Positions 42,278 through 51,104 of a stretch of DNA of 64,000 nt are shown piece by piece. Source of the DNA: an uncultured Dorea sp. Lineage in GTDB: Bacteria > Bacillota > Clostridia > Lachnospirales > Lachnospiraceae. The notes beneath the pieces are model-generated. The model saw only the letters and a program-made list of their open reading frames with translations, did not search any database and was not told the origin of the DNA. The first letter of the stretch is position 1. Each line of letters opens with the position of its first letter. The stretch is taken from positions 1 to 64,000 of the forward strand of contig CAPEBR010000021.1 of assembly GCA_948602995.1 (NCBI GenBank), written 5' to 3'. The position numbers and the translations under genes were made by a program.

Positions 42278-42928
42278 TCAGCTCTGACACAGTCTTCTCC
42301 CTTTTCCCATCTTCCTCTTTTTTTCATCCGTGGAATCCTTTGAATCCTCTTTCCTTTTCTCTTCCACGTTCTCACTTGTCTGTGGCAGCGGAACATTGGG
42401 CTTTGCCCCAGTACCTCCCGGACCGCCTGACGGCGTCCCGGTATTACCGTTTTTTCCTGATGAACCGGAGCCTGTTCCGCTTCCTGTTCCGTTCCCTTTA
42501 TTCTGACCAGGCTTTTTATTCTCATCCTCCGGCTGCTTATTCTCCTCTGGTTTTTTATTTTCGTCCTCCGGCTGCTTATTTTCGTCCTCCGGCTGCTTAT
42601 TGTCTCCTTCCGGCGGATTTTCCGTATTCCCGTTTCCGTCTCCGTTTCCGTTTCCGCTTCCATCCCCGCTTCCGTTTCCGTCTCCTTTTTCATCGTCCGG
42701 TTCATCCTCTCCCAGCAGCCGGATGTGAATGCTAAGCTGTGCATAGTCATACCCGCCGCTTTTCTGAGGATCCACGATCACATAAACCAGCTCACCGCCT
42801 TTTAACTGTGCGGTCTTGGTAAGATTTCCCTGGCTAAGCTGCGGATTATCTTGCGTTGTTGCAGGCGTATCTGCCAAAGCAAGGAGCCGCCCATGCATAT
42901 GCACCGGATACAACTCCCTTTGCAACAT
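42278..42928 (-). pseudogene. C-terminal low-complexity part of a surface protein
   Basis: The frame reads QLSQGNLTKTAQLKGGELVY and VDPQKSGGYDYAQLSIHIRL, matching the end of the beta domain in the neighbouring frames, then a Gly/Asn/Asp run (GDGNGSGDGSGNGNG), PEDENKQ repeats and LPQTSE, a sorting-like motif. It overlaps the upstream frame by 83 bases in a different register, so a frameshift separates it from the domain it belongs to. Confidence 0.6.
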
Positions 42929-44388
42929 TGGTATCCATCCGGCCGTTTCCGTCCATCAGCCACCAGTTCCCGTTTCCTGAAAAATCATATCCTTCCTGCA
43001 GGTAGATATCAGGGCTCCAGTTATTCGTCACGCCGTAGTATTTCCAGCAGTTGCTTGTTTTCCCCCATCTGGCGGCCTTCATCTTGCCGATATTAAATGC
43101 ACCGCCTTTGTTGGATTCAAGGGTATACAGGCAGTACCAGCCATTACTTCCCTGTATCCCTTTTGCCATACTATTTGTATTTTTTCTAAAACCAATCGTC
43201 CATTCTGTCTGATTCTCACTATTATATTGCGGCTCTGGAAGCCCCGCGGCATCTGACAACTGGGGTACAAACTCTTCATACACCTTTTCCTTTGTAGGCA
43301 GATGTGCAAGCTGACCCGGAATAAATTCCAGGGGTTTATCCATAAATCTCTCTGAATTCTGAAGATATGCGCCGTCTGTAATCAGGTATTTCATAAATGT
43401 CCATCCCCCTTCCGGGTTGGCGCAGCCTGCTGGTATTCCGATGAAGTAAAAGAGAAGTGAGGGTATATAATTCTCGTTAATATCATCAGGCCTTGGGACA
43501 TAGGCGATCCCCATATCCTCTCTCTTAAGCTCAATGTCTGAGATACCCTGAAAGTCACCTATGATCATTGCAACATTTCCTTTCGAAAACTCCAGTTCCA
43601 GATCCTTTGCCGCTGACTGGTTTTCTGTAATTGCGTAGCATTTATTGCAAAATTCATGCAGCTTCAATATCCATTCAGAGTCATAGTTTGAGCTGATCCG
43701 GTCTTCTTTGAATGTACCTGCTGTTCCATTGGAATTTTCCAGCTGATAGACCCAGGGTTCCTGACTTACCCCCAGCTGTGTGACAAACCCGTTAGAGTCA
43801 TACTTCGTAAGCTTTTTCGCATATTCACAGAACTCTTTCCATGTCTTTGGTGCATGTTCCCTGTCGAGTCCTGCCTCCTCAAAGAGCTTCTTATTATATA
43901 GCAGACACTGCTGTGTCGCATGAATGGGTAAATCCATAATACTTTCCGTTGTACTCTGTCAGCTTCATCTGTTCCAGATCAAGATTGTCAAGATTCACCG
44001 TATCATCGTTTGAAAGATAGTCGTCAATACACTGAAACACTCCTTCGTAATAACCTACAGTGAGATTTGTGTTGTTCGGATCTCCACCCAGCCATACATC
44101 CGGCTGTGTTCCTGACTGTACCTGGGATACCCGGTCTGAGATTGAATTTACATTAATCTTTTCAATCTTGTATTTTGGATATAGTGTTTCAAAATCTTCA
44201 AATAACTGGTCATAGTAATCTGCCGGGAAATACCATGCCGTATACCATTCAACCTTAATTACCTTTGAATCATCCGATGTTTCTTCTTGAAAAGCTTTGC
44301 TGTCCGGTGAACTTCCGCCTGATGTACATGCCGTACAGCCGATCACCAGCGCCAAAGCCATAATAGAAGATATTATTCTTTTCCTCAT
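42846..44388 (-). pseudogene. Sugar-binding lipoprotein, frameshifted and fused to a surface domain
   Basis: The first part (44388-43894) has a lipoprotein signal (ALVIGCTACTSGG) and the start of a family 1 solute-binding protein (VEWYTAWYFPADYYDQLFED). A one-base shift near 43925 separates it from the rest (43937-42846: YNKKLFEEAGLDREHAPKTW, then FSKGNVAMIIGDFQG, IPAGCANPEGGWTFMKYL). After LPEPQYNSENQ the receptor gives way to a tryptophan-rich domain (EWTIGFRKNTN, QGSNGWYCLY, GNWWLMDGNGRMD), which is also found in the frame at 45286. The receptor's end is missing. Partner of the permease remnant downstream. Confidence 0.75.
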
Positions 44389-44520
44389 CCCTATATTTCT
44401 CTCCTTCGTCTGCCTTTTCCCTGGTACTGACGTACCAGAATGTCTGACATATAGCTAAAAGGGATGTTCATCACATCCCTTTTTTGTTACGATACCGCTG
44501 CCTTGTATAACATCCAGGAA

Positions 44521-45258
44521 TTATTTAATCCGGATTTTAATGCTCCTGGAACGTCCAGATCCATCCATTGCCTTAGCAGTAATCGTAACCTTCTTTCCCT
44601 TTCCGGCTGCTTTCGCCTTCACTACTCCTTTAGAGTTAACGGCTGCGTATTTTGTATTGCTGCTTGTCCACTGAAGCTTCTTATTTACACCGGCCTTTCC
44701 GGTTGTTTTAACAGTTGCTTTTATTGTCAGCTTCTTCCCGGCTTTTACAGACTTTGCTTTTGCTGTCATGGAAATGCTCTTTACAGCATTTTTCATAATT
44801 GTAATCTTATATATCCCTGATACACCTGAGCCGTCTTGTGCTGCTGCCTTAATTGTAACTGTTTTTCCTTTTCCTGCCGCCTTTACTTTTACCTTTCCAT
44901 TTGCGGACACTGTTGCATATTTCGTATTCGAGGATGTCCATAATACTTTCTGGTTCGCTGCGTTCGATGGGCTGACTGCAGCCTTGAGCTGAATACTCTT
45001 TCCTGCCGCAATCTTTTTAGAAACGCCAGATACCGCAATCTTATTTACCTTTACCGGAAGCGGGGAACCTACTTCTCTTTTCTCAGTCTCTCCACATACC
45101 TTGCACACCCTCTTCTGAACCTCTGCTTTGCTCTGTGTTGCAGCAGACTCTGCCGCCCACTCGCCCCAGTCATGACCGGATGCAGGAATCACCAGCCGTT
45201 TTTTCCCTGTACGCCGTCCTCTGGACCATTTACATTTTCCTTTTTCCCCAGGATCCAT
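44521..45258 (-). pseudogene. C-terminal half of a Big2 surface protein
   Basis: From about residue 25 it reads IPASGHDWGEW, CKVCGETEKRE (a Cys-x-x-Cys segment common ahead of Big2 repeats) and two Big2 domains (WTSSNTKYATVSANGKVKVK; WTSSNTKYAAVNSKGVVKAK) up to a proper end IKIRIK. It has no signal peptide; the frame upstream (45286-46005) supplies one in another register. The two were probably one gene before a deletion. Confidence 0.7.
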
Positions 45259-45285
45259 ACTGTCGCAGTCTCTGACTGCTCCGGC

Positions 45286-46005
45286 TCAGACGCTGCTGCC
45301 GGCACTGCTTCCGTTTTTTCCGGGGTCTGCACTAATATACAGTCTTTCGCCTTTTTTTAGTTGTGTCTCTGCCGAAAGCTTTCCTGACGGAAGGTCAGGC
45401 TTTTCTTTCGAGACAGCCTCACAATAGACTTTTTCTAAAATATCTTTCTCCGTATTCATACTAAGGGTCAGTCCGTCCCCATCCTCTGCATAGATGGTCT
45501 GGCCTTCCCACTCATAGGAATTCGTACCTGCTGTATACTCCATGTCCACACTATATGTACCGCTTTCCGGGGCTTCCCATGCAATCACACTTCTCACGCT
45601 GTCATCCCCGGCATTGGGATCCATAATTCCATTGCTGTCCATCCTCCACCAGTTGCCTTTTTTATTAAAGTCATAGTCCTTTGACGCATACCGTTCCGGC
45701 ATCCACATCGCCTCATAACCATAGTATAGCCAGCAGGATCCCCAGTCCGACCAAAGACACTCTTTCAACTTCGAAGTATCAAGTACACCGTCTGTGTCCA
45801 TCTCTTCACTGTACAGAAAATACCAGCCGTTTGTTCCCTGCTCATCGTCCGCCGGACCATTCTGATTCTCTTCCCACCCGATTGTCCATTCTTTATTTTC
45901 CGCCGAAAAAGCAGAAACACTAAAACATAAAATGAATGCCAGCATAAGACATCCGGTTTTAAGCATTCCTGCTTTATTGTTTTTGTAATAAAATCTGTAT
46001 TTCAT
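45286..46005 (-). pseudogene. N-terminal half of a surface protein with a Trp-rich domain
   Basis: Signal peptide (MLKTGCLMLAFILCFSVSAF, residues ~14-33), then a domain of about 190 residues: EWTIGWEENQNGPADDEQGT, NGWYFLYSEEMD, GSCWLYYGYEAMW, GNWWRMDSNGIMDPN, IAWEAPESGTYSVDMEYTAG. It stops at SSAGSSV by frameshift. In the next frame a second copy begins (TVWILGKKENVNGPEDG, QGKNGW) and is cut off, so the gene had at least two such domains. Confidence 0.7.
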
Positions 46006-46222
46006 CCAATTTTTCCCTTTTTATTATGATATATCGACAAATTTCTCTCAATTAAGCTAAGCGTAATTATATATCATTACTAATGTTATGTCTAATTGAT
46101 AATTCCAATATATAATTTCATTTATTATCTTTTCCTATATATATTGCCAGCTATTCATAATTTAAATGGTTCTCAGATGTAACTATCCCTGCAGACCTTT
46201 ATCGCGAAACAGAAGATGAGGT
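46006..46222. other. AT-rich intergenic stretch
   Basis: Upstream region of the preceding minus-strand gene; no clear promoter, gene or repeat seen. Confidence 0.4.
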
Positions 46223-46355
46223 GTTACTGTTCACACAGGACTTTGCATTTACTGCAAAGTCCGTAAGAAAATGATTCAGGTGTAAGCAAATCCCATTCGC
46301 AAAGCGAATTTTAAATGGATTTGCGAATGTTACTGGTCACGGAGTGAACAGTAAC
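46223..46355 (+). mobile_element. MITE-like element, copy 3
   Basis: 133 bp, nearly identical to copy 2 with a handful of changes (one is in the inner copy of the end, GGTCAC for GTGAAC). No matching 8-bp duplication is visible at its borders, so it is older or was rearranged. Confidence 0.85.
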
Positions 46356-46394
46356 AACCGTAACAATGGGGCAGCTCATTTTCCACTTAATAAC

Positions 46395-46423
46395 TTGTAA
46401 CTTCTAAATTATTATGATAAAAT
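46395..46423 (+). promoter_or_regulatory. Promoter ahead of hydE
   Basis: TTGTAA (46395-46400), a 17-base spacer and TAAAAT (46418-46423). Transcription would begin near 46430. Confidence 0.6.
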
Positions 46424-46429
46424 GATACA

Positions 46430-46551
46430 AACGTTAAAAGCACGTACTAATCACAAAGGGCATCACCTAAGTGAAAAGGCGCCGGATATGTATTGTATGA
46501 AAGCACTACTGCTTTCTTATTTCCTGACGCCGCAAATGTCAGGTTTTTTTA
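46430..46551 (+). ncRNA. Candidate structured leader with terminator ahead of hydE
   Basis: Between the promoter and hydE lies a ~120-base leader containing TCACCTAAGTGA (hairpin), AAGGCGCC, GAAAGCACTACTGCTTTC (hairpin) and then CCTGAC/GTCAGG with TTTTTTT. GGCG in the leader could pair with CGCC of the terminator stem and act as an antiterminator. It does not match a riboswitch class I can name. Confidence 0.4.
46524..46551 (+). terminator. Terminator in the hydE leader
   Basis: CCTGAC (46524-46529) pairs with GTCAGG (46539-46544) and is followed by seven T. It lies 82 bases before the hydE start, so it must be read through or controlled. Confidence 0.8.
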
Positions 46552-46632
46552 TTTTCTAAAAAAATACAGAATAGACCGCTGACCGTTAATGCGAACGCGG
46601 CAGCAGCAATCATGTTTAAGGAGTATGGCATC

Positions 46633-47688
46633 ATGACGGATAAAAACGATTTGCGACAACTAATTGACAGGCTTCATACAGAGCATACTCTTGCAAAGGA
46701 TGAGTGGACAGCACTGATTTCCGGCAGAACCCCGGAGCTTTCGGAGTATTTATTTTCACTTGCCAGGAAGGAACAGAAACGCCATTACGGAACCACTGTG
46801 TATATCCGGGGGCTGATTGAATTTACCAATTATTGTAAAAACGATTGTTTTTACTGTGGTATTCGCAGGAGTAATGTACATGCCCGGCGCTACCGGTTAA
46901 GCGAAGCGGAAATTCTGTCCTGCTGCCGCACCGGTTATTCACTTGGATTCAGGACCTTTGTCCTGCAGGGCGGAGAGGACGGTTATTTTAACGATGAACG
47001 CATGGTTCGCCTGATCTGCTCTATAAAAGAGCAGTATCCTGACTGTGCCCTGACCTTATCAATAGGCGAAAAAAGCCGTGAAAGCTATCAGCGCTTTTTT
47101 GACGCGGGTGCGGACCGCTATCTGCTCAGACACGAAACAGCAGATTTTTCTCACTATGAGCGCCTTCACCCGGCATCCCTAAGTGCGAAAAGGCGTCAAG
47201 AGTGCTTGTGGAATCTGAAGGAAATCGGATATCAGACCGGCACCGGCTTTATGGTGGGCTCTCCCTTTCAGAAGGCAGAGCATTTGGCAGAGGATATGCT
47301 TTTTATCAGAAAATTAAACCCTCACATGGTCGGGATAGGCCCATTTATTCCCCACCATGATACACCTTTTGCAAATAAACCGTCAGGAACGCCGGAACTC
47401 ACCCTTTTTATGCTGGGGCTTCTAAGGCTTATGCTTCCCCAGGTGCTTCTTCCGGCCACCACCGCACTTGGAACCATTGCCGGAAATGGACGGGAGCTGG
47501 GGATTCTTGCCGGCGCAAATGTGGTAATGCCTAATCTGTCACCCGCAGACGTACGTAAAGATTACAGTCTGTACGACAATAAGCTCTGCACCGGGGAGGA
47601 ATCCGCCGAATGCAGACAGCGCCTGGAAAGACGCATGGAATCCATCGGCTATCAGATTGTCACCGCGCGGGGCGACTCCCCGCTATGA
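46633..47688 (+). CDS. hydE: [FeFe] hydrogenase maturase HydE (radical SAM)
   Basis: A 351-residue radical SAM enzyme that helps build the dithiomethylamine-bearing two-iron part of the H-cluster. The cluster motif is CKNDCFYCGI (CxxxCxxC, near residue 68); LQGGEDGYF and GFMVGSPFQ, IGPFIPHHDTPF are family landmarks. The ATG at 46633 is chosen because AAGGAG lies about 10 bases before it; a start at 46612 has no ribosome site. hydG and hydF follow; the hydrogenase itself is not in the window. Confidence 0.95.
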   Translation: MTDKNDLRQLIDRLHTEHTLAKDEWTALISGRTPELSEYLFSLARKEQKRHYGTTVYIRGLIEFTNYCKNDCFYCGIRRSNVHARRYRLSEAEILSCCRTGYSLGFRTFVLQGGEDGYFNDERMVRLICSIKEQYPDCALTLSIGEKSRESYQRFFDAGADRYLLRHETADFSHYERLHPASLSAKRRQECLWNLKEIGYQTGTGFMVGSPFQKAEHLAEDMLFIRKLNPHMVGIGPFIPHHDTPFANKPSGTPELTLFMLGLLRLMLPQVLLPATTALGTIAGNGRELGILAGANVVMPNLSPADVRKDYSLYDNKLCTGEESAECRQRLERRMESIGYQIVTARGDSPL

Positions 47689-47866
47689 TTTGCGTCCCAG
47701 CTACGCTGAGACTTTTACACATGTGCTATCGGAAAAGCAGACCAGTGAAACAAAAGGTTATTTAAACCGGTTTATATCAGGAATGAGCCCGGTACAACAT
47801 TGTATTAAGCCGTGCATTTCGCAGAAATTTTACTAGCACATCATTTTCAAAGGAGGAACAACGATC

Positions 47867-49288
47867 ATGTATGACGTAAACTCAAAACACGCTGAGGATT
47901 TTATAAACCATAAAGAAATCCTTGACACCTTAGCATATGCAGACGAAAACAAACACAATATTCCACTCATTGAATCTTTAATCGAAAAGGCAGCGCTGAG
48001 GAAAGGTTTGTCCCACCGGGAGGCCTCCGTCCTTCTCGCCTGTGAGGATATGGATATGAACGAAAAAATCTTCCGCCTTGCCGAGCAGATCAAAAAGGAC
48101 TTTTACGGAAACCGGATTGTCCTCTTTGCGCCCTTATATTTATCCAATTACTGCATCAACGGCTGTACCTACTGCCCATACCATTTAAAAAACAAACACA
48201 TCCCCCGCAAGAAGCTTTCCCAGGAAGATATCCGCCGGGAGGTAATCGCCCTGCAGGACATGGGGCACAAAAGGCTCGCCCTGGAAGCCGGCGAAGATCC
48301 GGTTCACAACACCATGGAATACTACCTGGACTCCATCAATACCATTTACAGTATAAAGCATAAAAACGGCGCCATCCGCCGCGTAAATATCAACATTGCT
48401 GCAACTACTGCCTACAACTACCGCCTGCTAAAAGAAGCTGAGGTAGGAACCTACATCCTGTTTCAGGAGACCTACCATAAAGAAAGCTACCTTGAACTTC
48501 ACCCAACCGGTCCCAAGCACGATTACGACTATCACACAGAGGCAATGGACCGGGCAATGGAAGGGGGCATTGACGATGTAGGCATCGGGGTTTTATTCGG
48601 ACTGGATAAATACCGCTACGAATTTGCCGGACTCCTCATGCACGCCGAGCACCTGGAAGCCGCCTTCGGCGTAGGCCCCCACACCATCAGCGTCCCAAGA
48701 CTTAGAAACGCAGATGACATCGATGCAGAATCATTTACCAATGGAATTGACGACGATACCTTCGCCAAGATCGTTGCCTGCATCCGAATCGCCGTTCCTT
48801 ATACCGGTATGATCATTTCCACAAGAGAAAGCCAGAAAGTACGTGAGCGCGTCCTGCATCTCGGGATCTCCCAAATCAGCGGCGGCTCCCGCACAAGCGT
48901 AGGCGGCTACTGCGAGCCAGAGCCCGAAGACGAAAAATCCGAACAATTTGACGTCATAGACAACCGTACCCTGGATGAAGTAGTCCGCTGGCTCATGGAG
49001 ATGGACTACATCCCCAGCTTCTGCACCGCATGCTACCGCGAAGGACGAACCGGCGACCGGTTCATGTCCCTGTGCAAAAGCGGACAGATACAAAACTGCT
49101 GCCATCCAAACGCACTCATGACACTGCAGGAATACCTGATGGACTACGCCTCCCCCGAAACACGGGCAATCGGCGATAAGATCATAGACAAAGAAGTCTT
49201 GAACGTCCCTAACGAAAAAGCACGGGCAGTGGTGCTGGAAAACCTGAAACTAATCCGCGAAAACAACCGGCGGGACTTCCGGTTCTAA
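47867..49288 (+). CDS. hydG: [FeFe] hydrogenase maturase HydG (radical SAM)
   Basis: A 473-residue tyrosine lyase that makes CO and cyanide for the H-cluster. The radical SAM motif is CINGCTYCPY (near residue 98) and the second cluster site is near the C-terminus (FCTACYREGRTGDRF...LCKSGQIQNCC). ALEAGEDP is the SAM-binding strand. AAAGGAGG precedes the ATG. The gap from hydE is 178 bases and shows no clear promoter. The stop codon is followed directly by a G-rich inverted repeat. Confidence 0.96.
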   Translation: MYDVNSKHAEDFINHKEILDTLAYADENKHNIPLIESLIEKAALRKGLSHREASVLLACEDMDMNEKIFRLAEQIKKDFYGNRIVLFAPLYLSNYCINGCTYCPYHLKNKHIPRKKLSQEDIRREVIALQDMGHKRLALEAGEDPVHNTMEYYLDSINTIYSIKHKNGAIRRVNINIAATTAYNYRLLKEAEVGTYILFQETYHKESYLELHPTGPKHDYDYHTEAMDRAMEGGIDDVGIGVLFGLDKYRYEFAGLLMHAEHLEAAFGVGPHTISVPRLRNADDIDAESFTNGIDDDTFAKIVACIRIAVPYTGMIISTRESQKVRERVLHLGISQISGGSRTSVGGYCEPEPEDEKSEQFDVIDNRTLDEVVRWLMEMDYIPSFCTACYREGRTGDRFMSLCKSGQIQNCCHPNALMTLQEYLMDYASPETRAIGDKIIDKEVLNVPNEKARAVVLENLKLIRENNRRDFRF

Positions 49289-49387
49289 TTGGGGACGGGG
49301 TATTTTTAATTTTACCCCGTCCCCAACTCAAAAAGGGACAGGTCATTTTTAATCTGGGACGGGGCATTTTTAAAAATGCCCCGTCCC
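49289..49387. repeat. Two G-rich inverted repeats between hydG and hydF
   Basis: The first (about 49289-49326) has TTGGGGACGGGGTA arms; the second (49356-49387) has GGGACGGGGCA arms with a TTTTTAAAAA centre. Between them lies AAAGGGACAGGTC, a half-site variant. The hydF ribosome site (AAGGAGG) follows at once. Confidence 0.85.
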
Positions 49388-49406
49388 CAAAAAAGGAGGA
49401 ATCGGG

Positions 49407-50627
49407 ATGAATTCTACCCCCGCGTCTGAACGGACGCACATTGGTATTTTCGGCCGGCGCAATGCCGGTAAATCTAGTATTATTAATGCTCTTACGGAGC
49501 AGAATCTTGCCATTGTTTCTGATGTGAAGGGTACGACGACCGACCCTGTTATGAAGTCTATGGAGCTTCTTCCTCTTGGTCCGGTTGTGATGATTGATAC
49601 GCCGGGGCTTGATGACGAGGGGGAACTTGGCGCGCTTCGTATGCAGAAGGCTTATCAGGTCTTGAATAAGACGGATCTGGCTGTTCTTGTGATTGATGCT
49701 GCTCTTGGTGTGTCAGGGGAGGATACTGATATCCTGGCACGGATTCGTGATAAGGGAATTCCTTATCTCATTGTTTTTAATAAGGCGGATTTAGGGGCTG
49801 ATTATAATAGGGCTGCTAAGAAGCTGAAGGAAGTTTTTCAGATAGATGAGCATTCCCTGCTCTGGGTGAGTGCGAAGAGTGGCATGAATATTCACGAGAT
49901 AAAGGAGCGTCTTGCGGCGCTTGCACCGAAGGATGAGGGTGAACGGCGGATTGCGGGGGACTTGATCTCCTGTGGGGATTTTGTTGTGCTTGTTGTTCCG
50001 ATTGATAAGGCTGCGCCGAAGGGACGGCTGATTCTGCCCCAGCAGCAGACGATACGGGATCTTCTGGATGCCGGCGGGATTCCGGTTGTGGTAAGGGATA
50101 CGGAACTTCCCGGGGGGCTTAAAAGGCTTGGCGTAAAGCCGGCTCTTGTGATTACGGACAGCCAGGTGTTTGAACAGGTTGCCGGGATGGTGCCGGACGA
50201 TATTCCCCTCACCTCTTTTTCGATTCTATTTGCAAGGTATAAGGGGAACCTTGACCTGGTTGTTCGCGGAGCCGTGGCAATTGATATGCTTCAGCAGGAT
50301 GATACTGTATTGATCTCGGAGGGCTGCACTCATCACAGACAGTGTGGTGATATTGGAACCGAAAAGCTTCCAGGATGGCTTCTTAAGCATACACAGAAGA
50401 ATCTGCATTTTGAATTTACCAGTGGTACGGAATTTCCGCAGGATTTAAGTAAATACAGGCTTATTATTCATTGCGGCGGATGTATGCTGAATGAGCGTGA
50501 GATGAAGTACCGTCTGAAATGTGCAGAGGATGCAGGCGTTCCTATAACAAATTATGGTACGGCGATTGCTCACATGAAGGGAATACTTGCAAGAAGCATT
50601 GAGAAGTTGGGGACGGGGCATTTTTAA
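49407..50627 (+). CDS. hydF: [FeFe] hydrogenase maturase HydF (GTPase)
   Basis: A 406-residue scaffold protein that receives the H-cluster precursor from HydE and HydG and passes it to the hydrogenase. The GTPase P-loop is GRRNAGKSSI (near residue 16), G3 DTPGLDDEGE (near 60), G4 NKADLG (near 125); the cluster-binding part has CTHHRQCGD (near 313) and HCGGCML (near 354). The last residues (LGTGHF) come from a palindromic G-rich repeat that also supplies the stop, so the normal end may have been replaced. Confidence 0.95.
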   Translation: MNSTPASERTHIGIFGRRNAGKSSIINALTEQNLAIVSDVKGTTTDPVMKSMELLPLGPVVMIDTPGLDDEGELGALRMQKAYQVLNKTDLAVLVIDAALGVSGEDTDILARIRDKGIPYLIVFNKADLGADYNRAAKKLKEVFQIDEHSLLWVSAKSGMNIHEIKERLAALAPKDEGERRIAGDLISCGDFVVLVVPIDKAAPKGRLILPQQQTIRDLLDAGGIPVVVRDTELPGGLKRLGVKPALVITDSQVFEQVAGMVPDDIPLTSFSILFARYKGNLDLVVRGAVAIDMLQQDDTVLISEGCTHHRQCGDIGTEKLPGWLLKHTQKNLHFEFTSGTEFPQDLSKYRLIIHCGGCMLNEREMKYRLKCAEDAGVPITNYGTAIAHMKGILARSIEKLGTGHF

Positions 50628-50647
50628 AAATGCCCCGTCCCCAACTT
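50604..50647. repeat. 44-bp perfect palindrome shared by two convergent gene ends
   Basis: Half-site AAGTTGGGGACGGGGCA with a TTTTTAAAAA centre. hydF (plus) and the DUF1934 gene (minus) both end in it; their stop codons overlap by 2 bases at its centre. Confidence 0.9.
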
Positions 50648-51088
50648 TGCCAGCTTTGCTTCTATCTTGATCCGTACTTCGCAGTCTGCGATCTTATCCC
50701 CGCTTACATCCATCTCATACCGGGAATACACATCAATCTGCTCTTCTGTAACGTTCGTCTCAAGCTCATGTGTATACGTCCCTATGACAAGTGCTCCGTA
50801 GGGTGTATCAACCTGCATGACATGAATCTTATCCTTTTCAAAAAGCATGTGGGCGCTGCTGACACCGGACTTAAAGATCTCCAGGGATTCATTATCCTTT
50901 ATCTTGATCTTGTTTTTTACCGTCTGTCCGGTTCCTTCTACTGGCTCCTCATATAGAAGATAATGCTTTCCATTTTTAAAATAATATATGCCGGGAGTCG
51001 TAACCTCTATGGGTTCTGTCTCATCCCCGGATGCCTCTCCCGCGTCATAATGGAGTCCGGCTATTGTTATTAATACGTCCTTCGTCAT
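50624..51088 (-). CDS. DUF1934 family beta-barrel protein
   Basis: A 154-residue protein with alternating beta strands (TPGIYYFKNGKHYLLYEEPV, VMQVDTPYGALVIGTYTHEL, ADCEVRIKIEAK), matching the small calycin-like DUF1934 proteins of Firmicutes; function unknown. The last residues LGTGHF are encoded by the same palindrome that ends hydF. The start is 16 bases after the pfkA end on the same strand, so the two are probably co-transcribed. The ribosome site is weak. Confidence 0.75.
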   Translation of the reverse strand: MTKDVLITIAGLHYDAGEASGDETEPIEVTTPGIYYFKNGKHYLLYEEPVEGTGQTVKNKIKIKDNESLEIFKSGVSSAHMLFEKDKIHVMQVDTPYGALVIGTYTHELETNVTEEQIDVYSRYEMDVSGDKIADCEVRIKIEAKLAKLGTGHF

Positions 51089-51104
51089 AGGCGTCTCTTA
51101 CAGA

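Noticed and set aside
42340..42735. Plus-strand open frame opposite the low-complexity surface segment
   Set aside because: It is the antisense of Gly/Asn/Pro-Glu-Asp repeats; the long frame follows from the repeat composition.
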